From contig DINP01000033.1 in the NCBI GenBank assembly GCA_002426025.1, positions 33,683 to 48,859 of the forward strand: 15,177 bases of DNA, read 5' to 3'. This document shows positions 8,269 through 13,780 of the stretch, in pieces; the first letter of the stretch is position 1; the number at the start of each line of letters is the position of its first letter. Both the position numbers and the translations under genes were made by a program. The stretch comes from Bacteroidales bacterium UBA5537. Its GTDB lineage: Bacteria > Bacteroidota > Bacteroidia > Bacteroidales > Lentimicrobiaceae. Below the pieces are notes generated by a model. It was not told where the DNA came from. It ran no database searches and saw only the letters and a list, made by a program, of their open reading frames with translations.

Positions 8269-8322
8269 GCGCCAGCCTGCATGCCTGCCTGCAGGCGCAA
8301 GCAGACAGGCGCAAGCAGACAG
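8269..8322. repeat. GC-rich REP-like hairpin with two 14-bp direct repeats
   Basis: A GC-rich island within AT-rich intergenic sequence. It contains a perfect 10-bp palindrome GCCTGCAGGC (8287-8296). An imperfect outer stem pairs GCGCCAGCCTGC (8269-8280) with GCAGACAGGCGC (8301-8312), matching at 10 of 12 positions. Two exact head-to-tail copies of the 14-base unit GCGCAAGCAGACAG follow (8295-8308 and 8309-8322). Composition and symmetry resemble REP/BIME-type extragenic palindromes. It ends about 50 bp before the ATG of the next gene, so it could also act in that mRNA leader or slow transcription from the receptor gene. Genome-wide copy number would decide between these. Confidence 0.55.
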
Positions 8323-8373
8323 GTCTTCGCATGAAATAATTTAAACCATCAAAACTTACCAAAACCAAATAAC

Positions 8374-9015
8374 ATGAAAACAAACCTTTTAACCTTGATT
8401 TTAGCACTGGTTTCGCTAACCGGTTTTTCACAGAAAGAAGAATACTACCAGGCAATGGGAGAAAGCCTCGCGCAATACGCTACCTGTCGCTCGATTGAAG
8501 ACTTTCAGGCATTGGGCAATAAATTCAATATGATTGCCAAAGCAGAAAAAGAAGAGTGGTTGCCATTTTATTATCACGCTCAGTGTTACATAATTATGAG
8601 CTTTATGGAACCTTCAGATGCTACAAAAAAAGATGCTTACCTTGATGCTGCTGAAAAATCAATCACCCGGATGATTGAACTCGCCCCAGCCGAAGCTGAT
8701 GTTTATGCGCTACAAGCAATGTTCTTTTCAGGAAGGCTTGTGGTTAACCCGATGGAGCGTGGGCAGGAATTCGGGATGCGCTCAGGTCAGGCAGTTGGCC
8801 AGGCTCTTGGTATAGATCCAACTAACCCACGCGCCAGAATGATTAAGATTCAAAACGATATGGGCGCAGCCCGATTTTATGGCAAGGATGTAAAAGCATT
8901 TTGCGAACAGGCAAAAGCATTGCTTGCAGATTGGGACAACTTCAAACCGAAATCTCCGCTTCATCCCAACTGGGGAAAACAGCAGGTAATCGAGATTGTT
9001 AATTCCTGCAACTAA
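8374..9015 (+). CDS. Secreted helical-repeat (TPR-like) protein of unknown function
   Basis: 213 residues. The signal peptide is about 1-20 (MKTNLLTLILALVSLTGFSQ), so the mature protein should be in the periplasm. The rest appears all-helical and TPR-like: residues around 60-135 contain FYYHAQCYI, AEKSITRMIELAPAEADVYALQAMFF and a final LGIDPTNPRARM, patterns typical of degenerate TPR helices. No catalytic motif is seen. I do not recognise a named family, and a role as a scaffold or binding protein is only inferred from the fold. It lies 226 bp after the TonB receptor, with the REP-like element between, and 75 bp before the LytS-type kinase, so co-transcription with the kinase pair is possible. 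The start is supported by the signal peptide. Confidence 0.82.
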   Translation: MKTNLLTLILALVSLTGFSQKEEYYQAMGESLAQYATCRSIEDFQALGNKFNMIAKAEKEEWLPFYYHAQCYIIMSFMEPSDATKKDAYLDAAEKSITRMIELAPAEADVYALQAMFFSGRLVVNPMERGQEFGMRSGQAVGQALGIDPTNPRARMIKIQNDMGAARFYGKDVKAFCEQAKALLADWDNFKPKSPLHPNWGKQQVIEIVNSCN

Positions 9016-9090
9016 GGTTCCATCAGACACTGCCAACTGCCGTATAATAACTAACTTTACACTGACATTGATTAGTCTACAAGATTACCA

Positions 9091-10128
9091 ATGAAAATCT
9101 ACAACAGACCCTTTAAAAGCATAAAGCTCTGGCATTACATTATAGGTAATGTATTGCTTGCACTCGTTATCCTTTTGGTCTTTTTTGGAAATGTCTTTGA
9201 CACCCCTCAAAAGTTCCTGCTTGGATTTGTATGGTCGTTTTCCATCTGCATTACTCAATGGTTAGGCCCAATGATTATCGGAAATCAGCTTAATAAACAC
9301 CTGCGCTGGATTGACAGGCCTGTTGCAAGAACATTCGTAGAGATCATCAGCTTACTGATTTGGTCGGTATGCGCCTTTGTTATTGTTCAGTTTGTTATGA
9401 TGTATCTGATAAATGGGATATCACCTGCCGATGCCTGGCATTTTATTAAAAAATCAATCATTTACACTTTCCTGATTTCGCTGTTTATATCACTGGTTTT
9501 TACATCAATCGGCTTCTTCAGGGCTTGGCGAACATCAGTATTGAACGAAGCAAGACTGAAATCTGAAATGATGGCTTATAAATATGAATCCTTGCGAAAC
9601 CAAATAAACCCTCATTTCCTTTTCAACAGTTTTAATGTGTTGAGTGATCTGGTTTACGAAGATCAGGCGCAGGCTGTAAAATTTATCCGGCAAATGAGCG
9701 AGCTATTCCGGTATGTGCTCGACAGCCGCGACAAAGAACTGGTCAGCCTGAACGAAGAGGTTGAATTTATGGAATCCTACACCTTTCTGCTGAAAACACG
9801 GTTTGGCGATAAGCTAAGTCTGGATGTAAACCTGAAGCCCGACAGCGAGGCCTACATTGTACCAATGACACTTCAAATGCTGGTCGAAAACGCGGTGAAA
9901 CACAATGAAGTTTCTGAGCAATATCCCCTTCGTGTATCAATAAAGCAAAATGGTCAGTACATTGAAGTGGAAAATGCCCGGAAACCTAAGCTGGTAGGTG
10001 AAGATTCAAAAAACACCGGACTGAAAAATATTTCACAACAGTTTGGATTTTTCACCGATCGTGAAATAGAGGTTAAATCAACGGATGAAAATTTCCTTGT
10101 GAGGATTCCTATAATAGAAATGAGCTGA
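9091..10128 (+). CDS. LytS/YehU-type sensor histidine kinase
   Basis: 345 residues. Four transmembrane helices are visible at about 12-35, 43-65, 80-108 and 122-144, followed by a coiled linker and the His_kinase domain of the LytS family. H175 in NQINPHFLFNSFN is the expected phosphoacceptor. The ATP-binding N-box is LVENAVKHN, with N267. The C-terminus carries a reduced ATPase domain ending in a KNTGLKNISQQF motif. Loops between helices are short and there is no separate periplasmic sensing domain, so the signal is probably sensed in or at the membrane. It is followed after two bases by a LytTR response regulator, its evident partner. A near match to the promoter -7 element (TAACTTTA, 9052-9059) lies 31 bp upstream of the start. 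Confidence 0.93.
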   Translation: MKIYNRPFKSIKLWHYIIGNVLLALVILLVFFGNVFDTPQKFLLGFVWSFSICITQWLGPMIIGNQLNKHLRWIDRPVARTFVEIISLLIWSVCAFVIVQFVMMYLINGISPADAWHFIKKSIIYTFLISLFISLVFTSIGFFRAWRTSVLNEARLKSEMMAYKYESLRNQINPHFLFNSFNVLSDLVYEDQAQAVKFIRQMSELFRYVLDSRDKELVSLNEEVEFMESYTFLLKTRFGDKLSLDVNLKPDSEAYIVPMTLQMLVENAVKHNEVSEQYPLRVSIKQNGQYIEVENARKPKLVGEDSKNTGLKNISQQFGFFTDREIEVKSTDENFLVRIPIIEMS

Positions 10129-10130
10129 AA

Positions 10131-10880
10131 ATGAAGGTCCTTATCATAGAAGACGAAGTCAGGGCGGCAAACCACCTTGAACGATTGCTGAAAAAAGCGG
10201 CTCCCGAAATGGAAGTAATCGCCAGGCTTGAATCGGTGCGCAATGCCGTTGAGTTCCTTTCCAGTAAACCGGAAGTCGGACTGATCTTCTCAGATATTCA
10301 ACTTGCCGATGGCCTGAGTTTCGAAATTTACAAAAAGGTAAAAGTTGATTGTCCGATAATTTTTACCACGGCCTGGGACCATTATGCCATCGAAGCATTC
10401 AACACCAATGGCATTGACTATTTGCTTAAGCCTATTGAAGAAGAACGACTGATCAAGGCAATTGAAAAAGCCCGACAGTTTTCACCCCTGCCAATGCTCG
10501 AAAAAATTCTTGCTATGGCTGGTACCAGGCCAGCAAAAAGTTACAAATCCCGCTTTCTGGTAAAAGTGGGCGAAAAAATAAAATCCATTCCTGTTGAAGA
10601 AATCCGGGCATTTTATAGTCTCGAGAAAGCTACTTACCTTTTTACAAGCGAAAAACGCAGCTACTGTATAGATTTCGCCCTCGACCAGCTGGAAACCATG
10701 CTCGACCCGGATGTTTTTTTCCGCATAAACAGAAAGTTCATTGTAACTATTGAAGCCTGTGTCAACATAACGGCCTGGTCAAACAGCAGGCTCAAGCTGC
10801 GAATAGAAGGACTGGATGATCAGGAGGTTATTGTTGCCAGGGAAAGGGTGCAGGATTTCAGGGATTGGCTCGATCGTTAA
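10131..10880 (+). CDS. LytTR-family response regulator
   Basis: 249 residues. A receiver domain (about 1-118) has the acidic pocket E7/D8/E9 (IIEDE), the phosphoacceptor D55 (IFSDIQLADG), the T/A switch region (IIFTTAWDHYA) and K100 (DYLLKPI). A linker leads to a LytTR DNA-binding domain at about 140-249 (RFLVKVGEKIKSIPVEEI, FFRINRKFIVTI, VARERVQDFRDWL). The protein should be phosphorylated by the LytS-type kinase encoded immediately upstream; the two-base gap implies translational coupling in one operon. The target promoters are not evident in the window; LytTR sites are usually pairs of direct repeats and none was recognised. The gene ends eight bases from the converging membrane-protein gene. 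Confidence 0.95.
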   Translation: MKVLIIEDEVRAANHLERLLKKAAPEMEVIARLESVRNAVEFLSSKPEVGLIFSDIQLADGLSFEIYKKVKVDCPIIFTTAWDHYAIEAFNTNGIDYLLKPIEEERLIKAIEKARQFSPLPMLEKILAMAGTRPAKSYKSRFLVKVGEKIKSIPVEEIRAFYSLEKATYLFTSEKRSYCIDFALDQLETMLDPDVFFRINRKFIVTIEACVNITAWSNSRLKLRIEGLDDQEVIVARERVQDFRDWLDR

Positions 10881-10888
10881 ATTAAACC

Positions 10889-11818
10889 TCAGACGAATCT
10901 GATCAGTAGCCGAACCAAAACGCCCAGGGCTACTAAAAGTGTAAGCGTAAATACAAAACCCGGAATTATTTTTTTCGATTTATAAATCCTTACATCAGGC
11001 AGATAATCAATGGTGCGAAATGCCATTGGAAGCAAAAGCATTGCCGATCCGAACATAGAGACCAGACTGATTTTAAGACTAAAAAACAGAATCATTAAAA
11101 GTATAGCAGGGCCAAAAAACAAGGGAATCACCAGAATCCATAACAACCAGGTTCTCATCACTGAGGTATCATCAATAAATATGCGGCTGGGGCTACATCT
11201 GAGGAACATCAGCCCAAAGCGCTTCGACCAAATTATCAGCCCTATAGAGGCAATCACAATAATCACATATTTCAAAATTCTGTTTGAAATAAGCCATTCA
11301 AGTGCAATTCCAAGCCCTTTGTAAAAGAAAGCAGCCAGCACCAATTCCGACATAAAAAAGGTAATCAGATTGAATGCAATCCACCCGAGTAATAATCTGA
11401 AAATCCAGTTTAGTTTCCTGATTCTAACCGCTAATCCGGTCAGATACATTCCAATAGCCAGAAATGTCAGAGTAGGCAAACCATAAACCAGCAGTAAACT
11501 GCCATCGCTCCAGTTTGAATCGTCGCCTGGTAAATAGACAACACTAAACAAGCTGTAGATATGATTGATATTATTTAATCTGAGCAATCCTGTAAGAATA
11601 AGCACCGATAAGGCTTTTACGAAAAGAAAAGCAAAGGCCATACAAAAGGCGGAAAACAACATCAACCTGAACAAGGCCGGCTTTGTAACAAACCTTTCGT
11701 CTAATTTATCGTATCCGACGGGAGTTTTAGGATACAGCAATTTTTTATATCGCCTGAATGCATCCTGCAAAGGCAATACAATTGCCCCTGTAAAAAAAGG
11801 AAATTTCTGTTCAGCCAT
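10889..11818 (-). CDS. Multi-pass membrane protein of unknown function
   Basis: 309 residues from ATG 11818. A polar N-terminus of about 48 residues (containing AFRRYKKLLYPKTP) precedes six or seven hydrophobic segments at about 50-80, 107-131, 136-165, 181-197, 222-245, 248-268 and 285-307. Positively charged loops such as VRIRKLN and WSKRFGL suggest their cytoplasmic side. No catalytic motif, zinc-binding cysteines or transporter signature is seen, and I do not recognise the family. It converges on the LytTR gene with only eight bases between them. It lies downstream of tnaA on the same strand, but a terminator candidate separates the two, so it is probably its own transcription unit. Any link to indole or tryptophan transport would be guesswork. 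Confidence 0.8.
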   Translation of the reverse strand: MAEQKFPFFTGAIVLPLQDAFRRYKKLLYPKTPVGYDKLDERFVTKPALFRLMLFSAFCMAFAFLFVKALSVLILTGLLRLNNINHIYSLFSVVYLPGDDSNWSDGSLLLVYGLPTLTFLAIGMYLTGLAVRIRKLNWIFRLLLGWIAFNLITFFMSELVLAAFFYKGLGIALEWLISNRILKYVIIVIASIGLIIWSKRFGLMFLRCSPSRIFIDDTSVMRTWLLWILVIPLFFGPAILLMILFFSLKISLVSMFGSAMLLLPMAFRTIDYLPDVRIYKSKKIIPGFVFTLTLLVALGVLVRLLIRFV

Positions 11819-11867
11819 AAAAAGTTTCTGCTCCCGATTATCTTTGGTAAAGCCAGATATTACTAAA

Positions 11868-11899
11868 CAAATTGATAAATCCGCTTAGTAAACCTGCAA
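11868..11899 (-). promoter_or_regulatory. Weak candidate promoter for the membrane-protein gene
   Basis: On the minus strand, TTG (11899-11897) is followed after 21 bases by TCAATTTG (11875-11868), which matches TAnnTTTG at seven of eight positions. It lies about 50 bp upstream of the ATG at 11818 and downstream of the tnaA terminator candidate. The imperfect -7 element keeps confidence low. Confidence 0.28.
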
Positions 11900-11921
11900 A
11901 ACAAAGATGATTTATATTAAT

Positions 11922-11956
11922 AAAGAGATCAACTATTTAAAACAAATAATCTCTTT
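11922..11956 (-). terminator. Nested hairpin, likely tnaA terminator
   Basis: In the minus-strand transcript the arms AAAGAGAT (11956-11949) and ATCTCTTT (11929-11922) form a perfect 8-bp stem. Inside it, TATTT and AAATA form a second 5-bp stem around GTTTT, with a four-base bulge. The structure starts nine bases after the tnaA stop codon. The tail after the stem is AT-rich but not a clean T-run, so termination efficiency is uncertain. Confidence 0.55.
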
Positions 11957-11965
11957 CAAATCCTG

Positions 11966-13342
11966 TTAAACACGCTCAAGATCAACCGTAAAATGGCGCA
12001 TAATCGGGGCTTCGTTCACAATCTTAAGGCCAGTAGAAATAGTATTGCGACGCTCATAAACATTCGCCAGAGCAGTTGCAACATAATCCATGTGGTTGTT
12101 TGTATAAACCCTGCGCGGAATCGTAAGTCTGAGCAGCTCGAGTGCCGGGAAACGGTTTTCGCGGGTTTCAGGGTCGCGATCGGCCAGTATGGCTCCAATC
12201 TCAACCCCTCTTACCCCACTTTCGAGGTATAGCTCAACCGCAAGTGATTGCGCCTGGAACTGCTCTTTTGGCATCTGTGGTAAAAAGCGCTTGGCATCAA
12301 CAAAAATGGCATGTCCACCAAATGGCTGCTGAACTGGCACACCAAAATCAACCAATCGTTGTCCGAGATATGCTACTTGTCCTATACGGGTTTCGAGGTA
12401 ATCAAATTCGGTTCCTTCGCGCAAACCCTGTGCAAGTGCGTTCATATCGCGACCCGACATACCTCCGTAAGTAATATAACCTTCAAACATTATGCTGAAG
12501 ACGGAAGCCTTATCAAACAACTCTTTGCTGCGCATAGCTGAAAACCCACCCATATTAACGATTGCATCCTTTTTACTGCTCATCGTCATTGCATCTGAAT
12601 AGCTGAACATTTCGAGCACTATTTCACGAATGCTTTTGTTCTCGTAACCAGCTTCGCGGGTTTTAATGAAATAAGCATTCTCGGCAAAGCGGGCAGAATC
12701 AAAAACGACAAAAATGCCATATTTCTCAGCCATTTGCTTTACAGACTTCAGATTTTCCATTGAAACCGGCTGTCCGCCCGATGAGTTACAGGTAATGGTA
12801 ACTACAATAAACGGAATCTTTTCCTTTGGATGTTTTTGCAACATCTCTTCCAGTTTGTTCAGGTCAATATTTCCCTTGAAAGGATGATATATTTTTGTAT
12901 CAAAAGCCTCGTCAATTGTACAATCTATTGCTTTAGCCTTCCGAAATTCGATGTGTCCTTTGGTGGTATCAAAATGCGAATTTCCCGGAACAACATCTCC
13001 GGCTTTGACAAGGGCTGAAAAAAGCACATTTTCGGCTGCCCTGCCCTGGTGGGCCGGCAGAAAATATTCAAATCCGAGAATTTCGCGGATGGTATCCTTC
13101 ATTTTAAAATAGGATGATGCACCGGCGTAGCTTTCATCGCCCAGCATCATTTCACTCCATTGGCGGTCGCTCATAGCTCCGGTACCTGAGTCAGTCAACA
13201 GGTCGATAAAAACGTACTCGCTTCTCAGTTTAAACAGATTGTAGTTGGCTTCCTTAATCCATTGCTCACGTTGTTCGCGTGTGCTGCGACGGATAGGTTC
13301 AACCATTTTGATTTTATAGGATTCTGCAAAAGGTAATTCCAT
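11966..13342 (-). CDS. tnaA: Tryptophanase (L-tryptophan indole-lyase)
   Basis: 458 residues, the usual length. This cytoplasmic PLP enzyme cleaves L-tryptophan to indole, pyruvate and ammonia. The beta-eliminating-lyase signature is at 248-266 (YSDAMTMSSKKDAIVNMGG) and K258 is the presumed PLP lysine. D215 and R218 (FDSARFAENAYF) are the conserved cofactor-region residues. Three positions that separate tryptophanase from the closely related tyrosine phenol-lyase all favour tryptophanase: D125 (FDTT, Thr in tyrosine phenol-lyase), V380 (GVRGVEIG, Arg in tyrosine phenol-lyase) and H450 (MRHFTV, Phe in tyrosine phenol-lyase). S256 replaces the usual Ala/Gly just before the lysine pair. No tnaB-like permease is adjacent. 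The gene has a long leader upstream and a hairpin terminator downstream. It is divergent from glyS. Confidence 0.96.
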   Translation of the reverse strand: MELPFAESYKIKMVEPIRRSTREQREQWIKEANYNLFKLRSEYVFIDLLTDSGTGAMSDRQWSEMMLGDESYAGASSYFKMKDTIREILGFEYFLPAHQGRAAENVLFSALVKAGDVVPGNSHFDTTKGHIEFRKAKAIDCTIDEAFDTKIYHPFKGNIDLNKLEEMLQKHPKEKIPFIVVTITCNSSGGQPVSMENLKSVKQMAEKYGIFVVFDSARFAENAYFIKTREAGYENKSIREIVLEMFSYSDAMTMSSKKDAIVNMGGFSAMRSKELFDKASVFSIMFEGYITYGGMSGRDMNALAQGLREGTEFDYLETRIGQVAYLGQRLVDFGVPVQQPFGGHAIFVDAKRFLPQMPKEQFQAQSLAVELYLESGVRGVEIGAILADRDPETRENRFPALELLRLTIPRRVYTNNHMDYVATALANVYERRNTISTGLKIVNEAPIMRHFTVDLERV

Positions 13343-13492
13343 GATTGTTAAATTCTTAGATGATTAAAACAGGGTAATTCAAAATATAAGCAAAGGGTCA
13401 GAATTGATATTCATCCCTGTTTTTAATATTACGGAAAATTGTTTTTGCAGTAAGCCTGAAAATATATCCTTCCGACATTTGCTATAGTATAT
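13343..13492 (-). promoter_or_regulatory. Long tnaA leader with inverted repeat and small ORF
   Basis: If the promoter at 13498-13526 is used, tnaA mRNA has a leader of about 150 bases. AAAACAGGG (13423-13415) and CCCTGTTTT (13374-13366) form a perfect 9-bp inverted repeat around 40 bases. A competing ACCCT segment (13398-13394) could pair with the same AGGG. A 26-codon ORF runs from ATG 13478 to TGA 13398 and covers the 5' arm, so its translation would block the larger stem. It has no Trp codon, unlike E. coli tnaC. Function is inferred only. Confidence 0.3.
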
Positions 13493-13497
13493 TCGCT

Positions 13498-13526
13498 CAA
13501 AAGTAAACCATTTTTTAAAAAAGCAA
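13498..13526 (-). promoter_or_regulatory. Candidate tnaA promoter (-33 / -7)
   Basis: On the minus strand, TTG (13526-13524) is followed after 18 bases by TACTTTTG (13505-13498), an exact TAnnTTTG match. The spacing fits Bacteroidota vegetative promoters. It is the only place in this intergenic region where both elements occur together facing tnaA. Transcription would start near 13492, leaving a leader of about 150 bases. Confidence 0.5.
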
Positions 13527-13696
13527 TAAAATTTGGACTTATTTTCAGCTATTTTTAAAAATTCGATAATAATCGGGGCGATATGCAAATTCTCCCGGTT
13601 TTTAAAGTCGATGTAAGTTCTCCGTTTATTAACTGATGAAATTTGAGTCCGGATACACTAAACCTAAATCAAAACCGATTGTAATTGCTCTTTTTA

Positions 13697-13731
13697 TTGC
13701 AACAAATGACATCCTTACAGGCCTGTTGCAA
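13697..13731. promoter_or_regulatory. Inverted repeat upstream of glyS, possible operator
   Basis: TTGCAACA (13697-13704) and TGTTGCAA (13724-13731) are perfect 8-base reverse complements separated by 19 bases. A second palindrome, ACAGGCCTGT (13717-13726), overlaps the right arm. The pair lies about 40 bp upstream of the glyS -7 element, a reasonable place for a regulatory site. No regulator can be named. Confidence 0.3.
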
Positions 13732-13768
13732 GGTGAGAAAACTGCATAAAAATGCAAAATCAATTCCA

Positions 13769-13776
13769 TATCTTTG
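13769..13776 (+). promoter_or_regulatory. glyS -7 element, suggesting a leaderless mRNA
   Basis: TATCTTTG matches TAnnTTTG exactly and ends four bases before the glyS ATG. With normal promoter geometry, transcription would begin at or within a base or two of the start codon. No TTG -33 element is found at 17-23 bases upstream, so strength and use are uncertain. Confidence 0.45.
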
Positions 13777-13780
13777 CCGC

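Larger units (their letters stand above)
13343..13780. other. Divergent tnaA-glyS intergenic region
   Basis: This is 438 bp with no credible full gene. It holds the tnaA leader and promoter (13343-13526), an 8-bp inverted repeat upstream of glyS (13697-13731) and the glyS -7 element (13769-13776). The minus-strand 69-codon ORF at 13379-13588 spans the tnaA promoter, shows no family resemblance and has AT-driven composition, so it is not called. Nothing else was recognised between 13527 and 13696. Confidence 0.6.

Noticed and set aside
8295..8322. Two 14-bp repeats as a possible CRISPR remnant
   Set aside because: The copies are directly adjacent with no spacer, are too short, and no cas gene is present.
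8225..8455. Minus-strand ORF across the REP-like element
   Set aside because: Its Cys/Arg/Ala-rich translation comes from the GC-rich repeat and it overlaps the start of the secreted-protein gene.
10889..10902. Small TCAGA-CGAA-TCTGA hairpin between converging genes as a terminator
   Set aside because: A 5-bp stem without a T-run, overlapping the stop codon of the membrane-protein gene; likely chance.
11966..13342. Tyrosine phenol-lyase as the identity of the beta-eliminating lyase
   Set aside because: D125, V380 and H450 match tryptophanase, while tyrosine phenol-lyase has Thr, Arg and Phe at these places.
13398..13478. A tnaC-like tryptophan-sensing leader peptide
   Set aside because: The 26-codon ORF contains no Trp codon and lacks resemblance to TnaC; kept only as a possible different kind of leader ORF.
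13379..13588. 69-codon minus-strand ORF upstream of tnaA
   Set aside because: It spans the candidate tnaA promoter and leader, has AT-driven composition and shows no family features.
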